From Gnetum montanum (taxonomy: Eukaryota; Streptophyta; Gnetopsida; Gnetales; Gnetaceae): 64,000 nt of DNA. The position numbers and the translations under genes are program-made. The DNA lies in the NCBI GenBank assembly GCA_015680685.1, contig MNCI01018936.1, forward strand, positions 1-64,000. Direction: 5' to 3'. Positions 24,200-37,221 of this stretch are shown piece after piece; position 1 is the first letter of the stretch; every line of letters begins with the position of its first letter. The notes below the pieces were generated by a model that saw only the letters and a list, made by a program, of their open reading frames with translations, was not told the origin of the DNA and did not search any database.

Positions 24200-25770
24200 T
24201 CAAAACATGTCATAGTGGCAGAATTTTTCCTCCAAGCTTATAAATGTATTGGCAGCATATCTCTAGTTTTGATAGTATATTTTTAGGTTTATGCCAATAT
24301 TTACATAGGACCAACCTATTTCCTTGGCAGTGTTAATTTACTAACAACTTGGGATAGACTAGCAGCATATTTGCTATTGTGTATAGATCAACATTTTTTA
24401 GATTTACATGGAAATTTACATTGGGGTAGCTTAGTTTCCTTAGTTGTGTTTTTCACTAGCATATCTAGGATTTGACAACATTTTTATCTAGGCTTGATGT
24501 TTTCATGGATTTTTTAGCAGCATTGGTAAGAGCAAGAGTAGAGGAGAGGGCTTGACAACATTTTTCTCCTATCATGTAAGGGAAAGAAGATTAGCATTTT
24601 ATTCTTGGCTGAAAGGAGAGTAGGGAAAGTAGTGTTTTTAGTGTCCAAGATAGGGAAGGTAACATATTTTAGAATTGTTGCCAGGATAGTGTAAATCCAT
24701 CATTTTTTGTATCAAGGAAGGACAAGAAAGTAGCATATTTTCTCAGTCTTGGTATGCATAGGAAAAGGTCGGTAGCATATTTCAAATTTACATGGGATTT
24801 TAAATTTGACTAGCATAAATTCCCAATTTTGAGAGTATTTTAATAAAGAATAACCAAGAATCTATTACCTTGTTGTTTCATTTTTTACTTACAAGGTTTT
24901 TCTTGTTGGAAGTAAGAAGTGAGAATAGATAAGGTAAGATTTAAAAACAATGATTGAAAAGAGTGGATTTGTGAGAAAATGTGTAGGGATGAAAGAGGTA
25001 GGGAAAGTAGAATAGATTATGCATTTGAGATTGCTAAGTCCCTCTATAGGAGAATCATTTTTGACTGCAGTTCCTAGGTACTACACTCTTCCCAACATTT
25101 TTCCTTATTTTGGCCAATGAAAGCCCTATATTTTTTTTTCTTTTGTGACCATGAAGGCAATATTTTTTATTTTTGTGTCCAAGAATGTGTAGCATTTTCT
25201 ATTTTTCTTGGTTCTAGAGACTGGCATTTTCCAACTTTTCCAACTTGAAGTTAAGGTATTTCATTCCTCTACTTGGGAGAAGCAGCATATTTGGTTTTTA
25301 TGCCTAAGAAAGGTAGTGTATCTTATTTTTGTGCCTGGAATGTAGTGTATTTGATTTATCTTGATCTTGAGGACCAATGTTTTCAAGTTTTCTTGGCTTA
25401 ATAAGCTAGCATTTTTCATTCCTATTCTTGAAAAGGTAACATATTTGTGTGTTCCTAGCCTTTGGGATTACCATTTTTGTTCTAGGTCCTCTAAACACCA
25501 GCATTTTTCTACTATCAACCTTAGAGGCCTAGTGTTTTCCACTCTCATGTAAAGGATGAGTAGCATTTTTTATTTTTCTTGTTCTTGGAGACCAAAGTTT
25601 TTGTTTCCTTCTCCTAGGACAAGTAGTGTTTTTGCTTTCCTTTTCTTGGGGGCCAATGTTTTCCTATTCCCAACCTTGGAAAAGAAGCATTTTTCTGCTT
25701 CTAGCCTTAGGAAAGCAACATTTTTTGGTTTTTATGTTTTTTGGGGCTAAGAGAGGTAGTGTATTTGTTT
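24200..25770. repeat. Degenerate minisatellite, left part
   Basis: Dozens of related short units containing agcattttt, gcagcatatttg or gtagtgtatttg followed by a t-rich stretch and cttgg/ctagga, with spacing of roughly 30-60 bases and low identity. The same pattern resumes after element B at 30732-30940. Confidence 0.6.
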
Positions 25771-25775
25771 CTTAG

Positions 25776-26510
25776 TGATGATTGGTGAGTACATGCTAAG
25801 TCAAATCATACGAATTACAAGTCTTCATGTGCAATTTGGTCAAATTCTATAGACTTTAGTTCTCTAAATGCATATTATCTAAGTAGTAAACCTAAGGATG
25901 TGATCATTATCTTCTTAGTTCCACTTGTATAAGTACAAGCATATGGTTAAGTGTAATAAGGCATATCATTTGTATAATTTTATATTTTTTATCTATTTTA
26001 GCCTGTGTAAAACAAAGTGATTATGTATTAATTATTATAATAACTAGCTAATGCATTAAGCTATTTCCTAATACAAGTATATGGTCTCACCTATCGTACA
26101 CATCCTAAACACATTATAACACTACTAAGTTACCAAGTTCTAGCACTACTAAGATTACTAAGCATTAATGTTATGTTTGAGATGGTCATACTTATGTGTA
26201 TCAGTTAATATTATTTAATTAACTAAGGACTTGGAAGTAAATTCCATAAATGATAAAGTGCATTAAATTAAACATTAAAATATTTTCAAATGTTGTAAGG
26301 TATTCCAAGAAGTTTGTCTTTATTGTCATCATACTAAAGTTTCTAGGTACATCAGTGCTCGAATAAGAATTTGTACACTTCTTGACTCCTACTATGGGCA
26401 CTTAGAAAATATTCTAATTGCTATGTAAACAAATTGCAAAAGTTTCCCTAATATATTAAATAACTAATGCCATAAATGTAGTGGATGCACACATTTATAT
26501 AGGAAGACAT
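25776..26510 (-). repeat. 3' LTR of element B, partial
   Basis: Matches 29967-30726 and the LTR of F at 50180-51018. The part with the U3 start is missing; RNase H sequence follows directly. Confidence 0.75.
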
Positions 26511-26529
26511 AAATACCTAATAGCATTGG

Positions 26530-27720
26530 GGTCTATGTGCATAAACACCTCATATCCAAGCACATAATGCCTAAATTTTCTAGATCATACACTGCTACCA
26601 TGAGTTCTTTTCAGTGGTAGTGTAATTCAACTATGCATCCATAATGCTCTTTGTTATACAATGGATATAATAAGGATTTTTTTGATTAGCCAGATGTGTA
26701 GGCATAACTTTTAACCCATAGTTGGATGCATCTATCATGATATGAAATGGTATGGACCAGCTTAAAGCTCATAGGATTAGTGTTTCTATGAGCTTCTACT
26801 TGAGGTGCTAGAATGCATGCTGGCATTTCGTAATCTAGATAAATGGTGCATCCTTGTTTGTGAGCTCCACCAATGGTTTGGTAAGTTTTGAAAAGTTTTA
26901 ATAAAACACCCATATTTTGTAGTGTTTCCAAGGCATGACCTTATATCTTTAAGAATTTTAGGTTGTCTGGTGATTCATTGTATGATCCTTATCTTTTCTA
27001 GGTCTACCTTAATCCCTTTGCTAGAAATATGGTGCTCTAACACAATGCCTTCTTGGACCATCAAATGGCTCTTATGCTAGTTGAGCTTAAGGTTGGTCTC
27101 CATACATCATTTAAGCACTTACTCCAGATGGTTCAAAGCTTGATTAAAAGTAGCCCTATAGGTGAAGAAGTCATCCATGAAGACCTCCATCCTAGTACCA
27201 ATCTATTGCTGGAAGATATTGAGAATCAAGCATTGGAAAGTAGTAGGAGCATTTCATAGGCCAAAGGGCATATTTTGATATGAAAAAGTTCCCTAGGGGC
27301 TTGTGAATTTCATTTTCGTATAATCCTCTAATGCAATCTAGATTTGGTTATAGCCACTATAACTATCTAGAAAGCTATAGTAGCAATGCCCTACTATTGT
27401 GTCCAACACCTGGTCAACAAATGGAAAAGGAAATTAATCCTTGTAAGTTTCCATGTTCAACAACCTAAAATCTATGTAGACTCTCCACTTACCCCCTTTC
27501 TTTGACACTATGACAAGTGAGCCTATGTACTCACTATCCACAATGGGATAAATGAACACTACCTTGAGGAGTTGCTCAATTTCTTCTTTGATGACTTGTT
27601 TGAGCTTGGGACGCAACCTCCTCTATGGCTACCTCTTTGGTTTTATGAATTATGTATAGATCCTATGTTGGCATATCCTAGGATCAATTCCAGTGAGCTC
27701 AGGATATGACTAAGTAAAGG
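26530..27720 (-). pseudogene. Reverse transcriptase and RNase H of element B, decayed
   Basis: RT begins near 27700 with SYPELTGIDPRI, then KQVIKEEIEQLLKVVFIYPI and KKGGKWRVYIDFRLLN at 27434-27616 (catalytic Asp of the first block kept), VFMDDFFTYR at 27155-27184 (YxDD-type site), YGCFIKTFQNL near 26890, and RNase H with IMIDASNYG and LNYTTTEKNSW near 26580-26750. Frameshifts separate the blocks. It would reverse-transcribe the element RNA. Confidence 0.88.
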
Positions 27721-27914
27721 CTATTGGCCATTTGTTAACGACTATGTGGGTCAACATTACAGTGTGCACTTTGGGAGCATTTTGATTTGAAGGGTTCTTG
27801 AGAGACATTTCTAAGGATGTAGGAGAAGTAGGGTTAGTAACCACAAGTGTTTGTGAGCACTTTATTAGGCTATTGGTTCTAAATAATTTTCTTTTTTGAG
27901 GCTTAGTATCAAAA

Positions 27915-29940
27915 TCACTCAATTGAGGAACTAACTATAAGTTTACAGCCCTTGTAGCATTTCTTTGCTATGGTTAGGCTAGTATTTGTCCCTATATAGA
28001 TGGAGCAAGGAAGAGGAGTTGTAGGTGGAGGTGTAGGAGTGGAATGATGAAGAAGGTAATAAGGAAATGGGGGCTCCCCCTTTAGAGATGATGCCATGTA
28101 ATACTCAGGAGGGTAGTCATGGTGTTGAAAGGAAGTGTGACTAGAAGAGTCATGTGGAGAGATAGGTTGTTGAATGTAGTACCCATATAGATATGATTGA
28201 CAATAAGAGTATTTTTTCCTTAACGATGGCATCCCCCATGATTGTTGATGTTGTCATTACTGATACTACTCATGAGGATGAGGTGGTGCTCTACTTGGAT
28301 AGTAGGATTACTAGTGAAACTATTGATATTTGCCTTGGGGATAAGACAACCTCCTGTATGCTTACTAATTGGTCAATTTAGGATTCAATGCATACACCCT
28401 AGTTTCTTGCAACTATTACAAAATTAAACCACATCCCTTAGATGTTCATATTGATAAATATCACACCATCATCATCTACTTTGGAATCTACAATCTCTTC
28501 TATTGTAGTAACTTTTCTCTTATCCTTATGATGGGTACATTCATCTTCTTTTTTCTTCCTTCTATCATGTTCACTACCTCCTTGGTCTCTATTCTCAAAA
28601 ATTCTCAAATTAGTTTGGAATTTCTCATCCAAGAAGTCCCAAATTTTGTCAACCTTGGCCAATATTTGATATAAAAATTTTTGTATTAGCAACATTTTCG
28701 GTTGCACCACTTCATCAATAGGTGCCTCCTCAGTGTCATAGAAACGGATCTTCCTTTTAAAATAGGAGGGGTCCCAACTGTACTCTTTTGCAATTTCTTT
28801 CTTTTTCAACTCACCTTCTTCCTCAACTACCTACTCAATGGGCTTTTGGATCTGATGGACCCTTAGCTCCAAACGTCTTCCTTGATCATAGATCCCAAGA
28901 GTTCTCCTTGTTTTAGTTCAGAGTCCATCTATGATATGGTGTAGTTGATTCCTTTGAGAATAGCCATGGCTTGGGTGTTAGTGTAATAGAGAGTAGTACT
29001 TTCCCATGGCCACATCCAAGGATTTATGAGTTTCCTTTTTTCATCCTTGGATTTTCCTTCTCAATTTGGACACTTGAGAGTATGTTTGGTACTTATCAAA
29101 GTTGGAGGAGTAAGATGATGAGGATGAATAAGGAAAAGAGGGAGGAAAACTAGCACCATAGCAGTGCCTATTTCTCCCCCTTTTTTAGTCCCTACCCCAT
29201 TAATCATGTTTGTATTTGTTTTAATGCTTGTCCTCATTCATGCCCTAGTTGCCTTCTTTTGAGGCCCTCTAATCATGGGATCCATTATTCCCAAAACCAA
29301 GGTTGGTTATAATTGTCTATATCCACTAGCTATGGGTCTCCTCATCAAAGAGAGAAGAAGAATCAATGTATTAGGAGCTCCCCAAAAATAGGTCCTTACC
29401 TTCTTTAGGTGTTTGTAGGAACAAGTGGGTATGGCCCCATTTGCCTTTTGTGGCCTCATATTAGGCCTCCATCTATCAATATTTCTTTTTCTATGCCTCT
29501 ATGGAATGGTAATCTTGATAAGCATGTTCTTGTACTTTGTACTTAGAATTAACTCTTACAATGCTCAATTTGATGAGATTATTAAGCAACATTGTAGGAA
29601 TAGATCGGTCAGGAGGTAACATGATGTTACCTTCCACATCCCTCCATCATAGCTGCTCATCCTAATGTAGGATGAAGGTAAAGTTCAAAGTGTACTCATT
29701 TAGATGAGTGTAGACAACTTTAAGCTATTGTGGCATTAATTTCTTGTGGCCTTCTTGTTGTTGTTGATTGAATCCACATATGAATGGTGGAGAGTTTTCA
29801 CTATGAGAAGAAGCCATGTTTGTTCCTAAGAAAAATAGTGTACATGTGTTATTGTTATTTTTCTTAATGATTTTGACTTTAGGATTCATTACAACATTGT
29901 TGAATGATTTCACTAACTTCCTAGGTAGCACATGTAGCTA
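27915..29940 (-). pseudogene. gag of element B, decayed
   Basis: The capsid-like core at about 28830-29110 reads SLDVAMGKYYSLLH, SHGYSQRNQLHHIIDGL and RTLGIYDQGR, aligning with gag of C. Downstream, 28438-28809 is a 123-codon charged stretch (KKKEIAKEYSWD, NRDQGGSEHDRRKKKEDE). 27915-28232 is rich in Pro, His, Ser and Tyr, like the gag tail of C. No protease follows: the tail runs into pre-RT sequence, which indicates a deletion. Confidence 0.72.
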
Positions 29941-29947
29941 ACTAAAG

Positions 29948-29965
29948 TCCCTAGCAACAATGCCT
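29948..29965 (-). other. Primer-binding site of B (tRNA-Asp type)
   Basis: The complement reads aggcattgttgctaggga, one base after the LTR, matching tggcaccattgctaggga of A except for a few changes. Confidence 0.7.
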
Positions 29966-29966
29966 A

Positions 29967-30726
29967 TGATAAGTGGTGAGTATACCCTATGCCAAACCAT
30001 ATAAATTACAAGCATTCATGTGCAATCTAGTTGAAATTTGTAGACTTTAGTTCTCTAAATGTACATTATCTAGGTAGTGAACCTAGGGACACAATCATTG
30101 TCTTCTATGTTTCACTTGTATAAGTACAATCGTATGGTTAAGGGTCACCAAGGTACAAGATTTGTATAATTTTATAATTTTTTATCTATTTTAGCCTAAG
30201 TGTAAAACAAAGTGATTAAGTAGTAATTAATCTAATAACTAGATAATGCCTTAAGCTATTTCCTAACATAAGTATCTAGCCCCACCTATTGTACACATCC
30301 TGAATGCATTATAACATTACTAGGTTACCAAGTGCTAGCACTATTGGGATTACTAAGCATTAACATTATGTTCAAGATGGTCATACTTATGTATTAATTA
30401 CTCTTATTTAATTAAATAAGGATATGGAAATAAATTGCATGAAAAATAGAGTGCATTAAGGTAAACATTAAGATATTTACAAATGTTGCAAGGTATTCCA
30501 AGAAGTTCATCTTTATTGCCATCACATCAAAGTTTCTAGGTACATCAGTGGTTAAATAAGGATCTGTACACTTCTTGACTCCTACTGTGGGCACTTTGAA
30601 AATATTATAATTGCTCTTGAAACAAAATGCAAGAACTTCCCTAAGCTATTGAATAACCGATGTCATAAATGTGATGGATGCATGCATTTATATAGGCAAA
30701 CATAGTCCATTGATGACAATCCATCA
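29967..30726 (-). repeat. 5' LTR of element B
   Basis: A 760-bp LTR starting TGATAAGTGG and ending CCATCA on the plus strand, partner of 25776-26510. Confidence 0.82.
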
Positions 30727-30731
30727 CCTAG

Positions 30732-30940
30732 CTAAGGAAAACTTTGCATTTTTGCATTTTTTCCCTTGTAGAATTAGCATTTTCAATTTTTCTAGTTTTA
30801 GAGAATAGTGTATTTCATCCTTGGATTAGGAAAACCCATCGTATTTTATGTTTCAGTCTAGAAGGCTAGTGTTTGTGGTTTTCCTTAGTTTCAAGAGCTA
30901 GCATTTTTAGTCTCTAGGACTAAGAACCCTGATTATTATT
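30732..30940. repeat. Degenerate minisatellite, right part
   Basis: Continues the agcattttt / agtgtttg units of 24200-25770 after the insertion of element B. Confidence 0.5.
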
Positions 30941-31312
30941 TCACTTCTAGACCTATAAGGCCTTCCTATATCTCAGACATTATAGACCTCATTGTCCTTT
31001 TTCTAGCTATATTATTTGTTCAAGTCTAAGTGTTAAATGTTTCTATGCTTCCTTATCTATAACTATTTGATAAGATGACAAGTTCATTTAAGCTTTGTTT
31101 ATGATATTTTCATTTTTTTTGGCTAAGCATAATTTAAGTTGTGTTCAAAGTTTGGCTTCTCTACATCTATGTTTCCTCATGTTAATGTTGTTGATTTTCT
31201 CTTTTATGTTATTTTATATTTTTATTATTATTTTTATTTAGGCTATGTTTATGGTTACTAGTATTTTTGATGGTCATGTGTTTACTTGTTTTGTTTATAG
31301 GCCCTATTCAAT
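30941..31312. other. Unassigned AT-rich sequence
   Basis: T-rich on the plus strand; no frame or repeat recognised. Confidence 0.4.
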
Positions 31313-31317
31313 AGTGG

Positions 31318-32165
31318 TGATGAGTCATGAATCTATCAACCCCAATATCAAATACTTGATATTGGAGCCCAGGAAGTAATGTCAAATATCTGATATTACC
31401 TCCTCTGTACTAGCCTATAAATATAGCACTTGGGTGCATGATTGAGAGATAATAGAGAAGATAGTTTTAGTTCTCAGTTTTTGATAGTCTTTCTTAGAGT
31501 CCTATTATTCCTAGTACATGCCTATAGTATGACGTTTGTAATTGTATGACACCTTTGTTTGTGTGACATACTTGGACACATTACATGACTAGAAATAAAG
31601 ATCAAGATTACTTCCATCCTTTTTGCATTCACTTAGATTTATTATTGCTTTAATTGTTTAATTATTTACTATTTTCTTTAGTTAATATTTCATTTATTGC
31701 TATTTACTATTCCTATCATTAAGTAGAATGCATATGCCTTAATCACTAGCATTTAAGTGTAAGTACTTGGTAATCTAGTAGTGTATCATTTGGCACACCT
31801 TGTGACATATACTTGGCAATCCCAGAGGTAGTTTCATGAAGTCCAAGATGTATATAGATGATTAAGAGTGGACACCCATTGCATGTAGGCTAGTTAGATT
31901 CTATTTTCCATTATTCATTAGCTTAATTAATTTATCTCTTTATCATCATTAGGAGCAACATAGAATTAGACAACATCATATGCCTCAATTTGGACTAAAC
32001 CATACATGATAAAGTTACCACTAGTTCAAGTGGAAAGACAATGAACTGTGATCAAAGAATAATGATCTAGATGCTGCAACTAGTCCATCCATGAAATTCA
32101 ACCGGATCTTGGCTGAACACTTGTGATTCATATGGTTGGACATAGGGTTATCTTGCTGCTCATCA
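31318..32165 (+). repeat. Probable solo LTR (E) with target duplication
   Basis: 848 bp from TGATGAGTCATGAA to CTGCTCATCA, similar in length and ends to the LTRs of C and A. It has a TATA box (cctataaatatag, 31414-31426) and gaaataaagat near 31595. Palindromic caatatc/gatattg words lie upstream of the TATA box. It is flanked by the perfect 5-bp duplication agtgg (31313-31317 and 32166-32170). Recombination between two LTRs would leave this. A caveat is that bases after the right flank faintly resemble the leader after the primer site in C, so a truncated 5' LTR is the alternative. Confidence 0.75.
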
Positions 32166-32929
32166 AGTGGTGATAATGATAGTGCTGGTATCATCCCACC
32201 TTCCCCTACGATTTGATTAGGCTTTTCTTGCATATGATTTGAATCATATATATATATTTCAAGCTTATTATTGTTTTGCTACTATTTTATTAGCCTCCAT
32301 GACTTCAAACATGATGTATTATTTATTTTTTAAACTATTTGACTCTGTCTAACATTTGAGCTACTTGGGTATGCATTGGCTTACTATGTAACATTTTACC
32401 ATTGTTTTGCTCCTTGGCCATGATTTTTCTTATTTTTATGTTTTATGTATGTTTTTGTTTTATATTTTTACGTAAAAAAATGAATGTAAATTGAAAATTG
32501 AAAATCAAAGTAAATATGAAAAATAAGATGATAAAGTGGAGAATAAAAAACATAATGCGATAAAGTAAAAGATTTAAAAGGATACATGGAAATAAAAGTA
32601 AAACTAAAAATAGTCTATTAAAGTAACAATCAACTATGTATGTATAAGGAAAGAGAGAGCAAGAGGGTTGCATGAATGAAATAATTACTTCTTGATCTTT
32701 GATAGATTAGGAAACTCATAAGGCTTTTCATGCATGATTTAGTGTTCTTAATTCCCTTTGCTTACAATGGTAAATGGAATTTCATCCTATGTCTCATTTA
32801 ATATTTCAATATAGCAGTTTCAACATTGTTATATCTATATTTAGCAATGATTTCATTATTGGAAATGGGAGTTTTTTATTGAAACTTTACCTTATATCCC
32901 TGCTCAATGTCAACATTGTTGATTGATAA

Positions 32930-33310
32930 GGAGACTACATTATTTCCATGGATTAAAATTTCCCCACCCTTGTAAGGTAAGTGGATTTTTTGGTAGATTG
33001 GTGGAGAGACTACTCATAATTTTTCCAACTAGGCATCTCTTCAACTACTAAGATGTTGGTAGATGTGACAAACTATTCCCTAGCTACAAAGTCTAGTAAA
33101 ATTGAACCCATCATAGCTAATTGTGATCCATTGAAAGATTTTAGAGTAATAGTAGTGTTTTCTTAGATATTTTATACTAAGCCTAACCATTCAATGATGG
33201 ACAAAGGGATGACATTTGTTGTTGCTTCATCATCAACATGGATATGGTGAACCTTATATTGATTAACACATATGTTGATATAGCATGGGACATGTAGCAC
33301 TTTACTATTC
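32930..33310 (-). pseudogene. Protease fragment of gypsy lineage G
   Basis: Minus-strand reading gives VHHIHVDDEATTNVIPLSI (family DDGA catalytic loop, Gly changed to Glu), then TTITLKSFNGSQLAMMGSIL and LHQSTKKSTYLTRVGKF, with a few stops. The pattern is that of the aspartic protease of another plant gypsy group; it is not closely similar to Z, A or I. Confidence 0.6.
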
Positions 33311-34189
33311 TACATATTGGTTTTGACCTCACTATCATAGAACATCGATGTGGTATGTTTTGATTCTTTCTTACATAAAGGTGGAATAATAATGAAGTAG
33401 ATGGACTCCTCACTATCAATAATGTCTTCATTCATAGGAATAGATGTTAACATTTTGACTAGTAATTCATGGTGAGTAGGGGAGGTCATGATCAAGTCAT
33501 TATGGGTAAATGATGTATTCTTTTATTTTCATGAAAATTTAACTTATTCCATGGTAGTAAATAAGTATTTATCTTTGGCATGTAGTTTTTTAGTTTTGGT
33601 AACTTTGAACTCTTTCATTTTTCCTAGGATCTTTACTTAATGTTTCAACATGTGCTATTTGGACCCCTTGCTTTTATCCATTTTATATCTTTCTTTAGAA
33701 TTACTAGTTGATGTAGTTTAAGTAGTGGAATCCATAGGTATAGTTGAGATTAGGGTAGAATTTGGTGAATTAAATTTCTTCCAAAACTTTTTATGATTTT
33801 TCTCATTGAATTTAGCCTTAAAAGAGGATGGTTTTCACTATTTAAGTAATGATTTCTTATTGGTTGAAGGGGATGATATTGATGTATTAACCACCAAGTG
33901 AACATTGGTCATTATTTATTGCAGTCTTATCCATAGATGGTGATCGAACCCTAATAACAAATTATTCTTTTGGAAGTATTAATGGTGGTATTCTTATAAT
34001 GAAAAATGCTCTTTCACTTGATGAAATTGAAGTTTGGTTATTATGAGAAGGTATCTAAGGACAAATGGCTCCCTAGTAAGTTTTGGCTTATTAGTTATGT
34101 TAGAGATGGCTATCCTGGAAGGGTCATTGCTAGCATTAATAGGTTCTTTGTAACATGCATCAACTGGTTTTGTGACCTTATGGGATTGG

Positions 34190-34330
34190 ATGCATCTAAG
34201 ACTAATTCTCCACTGTCAATCATCTTTTGAAGGTCATCTTTAAAAGCTAAGTAGAAGTTAGTATCATGGCAAAGAAGTTGTTGATAGTGGTAGAACCTGT
34301 TAAGATGGAAGTATTTGGGAAATTATGGAT
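34190..34330 (-). pseudogene. gag C-terminal fragment of lineage G
   Basis: Reads NRFYHYQQLLCHDTNFYLA followed by DDLQKMIDSGEL, matching the degenerate zinc-finger segment with HDT and a downstream IxxLIxxGxL helix found before the protease in many plant gypsy elements. It lies about 0.9 kb before the G protease in the same orientation. Confidence 0.6.
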
Positions 34331-34639
34331 TATCTTTGGTGGCTACTATTGGGTCTCTATAAATTTCATAAAGATGATTTTGTCTCTTAAAAGCATTATT
34401 TGGTAGTTGTTTATGTTGAATACGACTGTTCTTAAGTAATTGATCAAGAAGCTCAAAAGGCTTTCTTGGTAATTTAATTTGATGTACTTAGACTTTTTCT
34501 TCTACTTAAAACTTGGTTATGTTTGGCTAGATGCATTAGAAGTACCTAAAGTTGATGGTTGAGATTAGATATTAGGGGTATTAGGCTATGATGTTCTCTT
34601 CTCCTCTACTAACTTTTCATATTTTGCTATAATGGCCAT

Positions 34640-36061
34640 AGTTGTGTGTGCTTATTTACTTCTATTCCTATCTATCTTTGTGTGTTGGTTTTTATATCCA
34701 ATGTAGGATGGGTTATTAGTAGCTTTAACAACTTCCTTAATGTTCTTAATTTTCGAAAAGTCTTGGCTATGCTAAGTTATAAAGTTCTAATTAAACAATA
34801 TTATAATTATTTTAGGGTTTCAACACACACACACACATACATAGAACACCTCCACCCTACCCCATCACCACTCTCCCCCTTCCTTCACATTCCTCCTCGC
34901 TCCCCCCTCACCCTCTTTTTCTTTCCATTTCTTAGTATAGACAACTACAATTATGTTAAGTAAGATTATTAAACTTTAATAATCAAAGATTATATCATTT
35001 CTTAGACACTATCTTTCATCTTGGTGTCTTTATCTCATTAATGATAGGGCTATCATTTAGGTTTGCCTATGATTTAATTATAAACTAATTTAAGTAGATC
35101 TTAATGAAGATAAGTAAAATGAACCATATGTTCTAAATTTTTAGCATTTCATATGTTACTATAGCTATGCCATCTTTAGATGACTCTAAGTTGAATAAAT
35201 ATAGGCAGATTTATTAATTTTTTCTTATAAATAATTGTAATTATTACAAGTTAGATTAATGAACTTTAACAATCAAACATTCTATAGTTTCTTATGAATT
35301 ATCATTTTATCTTGGTGCCTCTATCCTATCTATGATCAATTGATTGTTTAGATATGCCAATGATTTTATTATAAACTAATTGAAGCTTTAATTCTATGAG
35401 TATTTTGGAGGATCTAAGGATACATTTTAAGGTTTTAAATTTAATTATAAGTGCTAAATAGTACTCTTGTTTAAGCTTAATCCAAGTACATTTTATTTGG
35501 TGATAACTACTACTTTTACCTACGATATCGAATTAACTAAAATCAAAAAAACAAAATCCATCAAGATCTTTACAATGTTACAAAGTTAGACCACTCTAAA
35601 AATTATACAACACATATATGTAAACTATTTAATGTTCCTTGAAAATGGTAATAAAACTATAGAAAATGTAATGAGTGTGACATGCCTGCCACTATTTTAA
35701 TTTGAATAACGAACTAAAGTTATAAGATCAAATAAAAATAAAAATGGTAAAAATAAAACTAAAATTTTATTAAATCTATAAACCTTCTATTGGATAGTAA
35801 AAATATACATGCAATGAGTTTTGAGATTTTATTTATTAAAAAACACAAGCTAAGATTACATTTTTATTATTTAAAATCCAAAAATTAAAACCATGCCCTA
35901 AAAGGTAGGGCCTTTGGTGCAAAATTTTTGAATTAAAAGTTAAAGCCAACTCCACAACATAGCCAAACCATGCCTAACTAATAAAAAAGAAAATGGCTAT
36001 TCTTCCTATAATTCGATGATTGGTTAGTCAACCAAAGAGTAATAGGAATGTTTTGATGAGT
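34640..36061. other. Non-coding: CA run, 290-bp tandem duplication, dispersed repeat
   Basis: A short (CA)n run lies at about 34832-34848, followed by a pyrimidine-rich stretch. 34935-35097 and 35225-35385 are diverged tandem copies (both with attaaactttaa/atgaactttaa, then atcttggtg, then ttataaactaatt), offset by about 290 bp. 35395-35515 is repeat R1, copy 2. No gene seen. Confidence 0.55.
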
Positions 36062-37221
36062 TGGTTTTAGAGTATACTCCTAAGTTATAGTATAATTATT
36101 ATTTTCTTAACTTAATCTATTAGTAGTTATGAATGATCATGATGGTTTATTCAAGAGTCCTAAATCCTTATGAAGGATAAAAGATTATAAGCTCTCACTT
36201 CATAATACAAAATAAAGAATAGAAAAGTATATAGTAGTAAGAAATAAAGATGAAATGTGCAAAAATGATGTAATAGTATGAATAGTGGTGAAACAACAAG
36301 GAACAATAGTCACAACAATGTTAATAATACATAAGATTTTATGAAATACAACATTTCATAATACTATGGAAGACTAAATAGAAGTAGTAGTAAAAGATGA
36401 TGTTACGAAGCACAAGAGTGGTAACAAGAATCCAAGCTCCAAAATCAAAAGATTAACGAAATAATGAAAGAAGAAAAGAAGGATCCAATTTTCTAAATAG
36501 GAAAAGATATCCAAAAGTAAGCTATTCATGACCTAGTCCATTTTCCTAAAGAGGAAGAGAAGACTATCAAGAAGGTTATAATGGAATTGTAGAAGAAAGA
36601 CTATGAAGAAGGGATAGGCTATGAATAGAATTGGATAATATCAAATTAAAATATGAAATTCATACCAATGTTTCTAAAAATGATATACAAATACAACAAA
36701 ATATTTTTGTTCTTTCCTTATTTTGAATTGAAATGAATATTTTTCTCAAATGATTAGGTTAACTATATTGATGTTTCTACAAATATGTACTTCAGAATAT
36801 ATAAGTACTTACTTAAAGTTAACATAACATGAGTTACTTTTTAATATGAATGAATATCATGGAATAGTATAAATTTATAATTATCAATTTAAAGAATGGA
36901 ACAATTTGATTGTATATTATAATATTTATAGAGATTACTACTCATTAATAAAAAATTTAATAATTTCAAAATATCCAAAAATAATGGTATATTATAAATA
37001 TAATGAAAACCTTCCTGATTTATAAGTAGCCAAATCAGTAAGACTTACTATACTCAAAACTCCCAATAATTATGAAGAGTAATCATTATTATGAAGAAAA
37101 CTACAATCTTACATCTTCATGATATTAATATTACTATCAATTACAATTAGTGAATCTATTTATAAAAGATCTTGAGGCATTAAAATTATGTTCTATTAAG
37201 AATAAAATGTAAAATCTAACA
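36062..37221 (+). repeat. 5' LTR of element H
   Basis: Matches 51881-53099 along its length. The start is altered (tggttttagag for TGTTAGAG). A tataaaagatc promoter-like word lies near 37159. Confidence 0.75.

Larger units (their letters stand above)
25776..30726 (-). mobile_element. Element B: Ty3/gypsy element with internal deletions
   Basis: Minus-strand order: 5' LTR (29967-30726), tRNA-Asp-type primer site, gag, RT, RNase H, partial 3' LTR (25776 to about 26510). Flanking cttag (25771-25775) and cctag (30727-30731) form a target duplication with one transition. Protease, integrase, spacer and aORF are missing, lost by at least two deletions. It was inserted into the minisatellite. Confidence 0.85.

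Noticed and set aside
28369-28674. Plus-strand 101-codon frame
   Set aside because: Antisense to the gag tail of B.
32188-32198. tggtatcat after the solo LTR E, like an initiator tRNA-Met primer site
   Set aside because: Too far (about 23 bases) from the LTR end, and the gypsy LTRs here use tRNA-Asp sites.
34646-34963. Plus-strand 105-codon frame
   Set aside because: Crosses a CA microsatellite and a pyrimidine-rich stretch; no domain and no match elsewhere.
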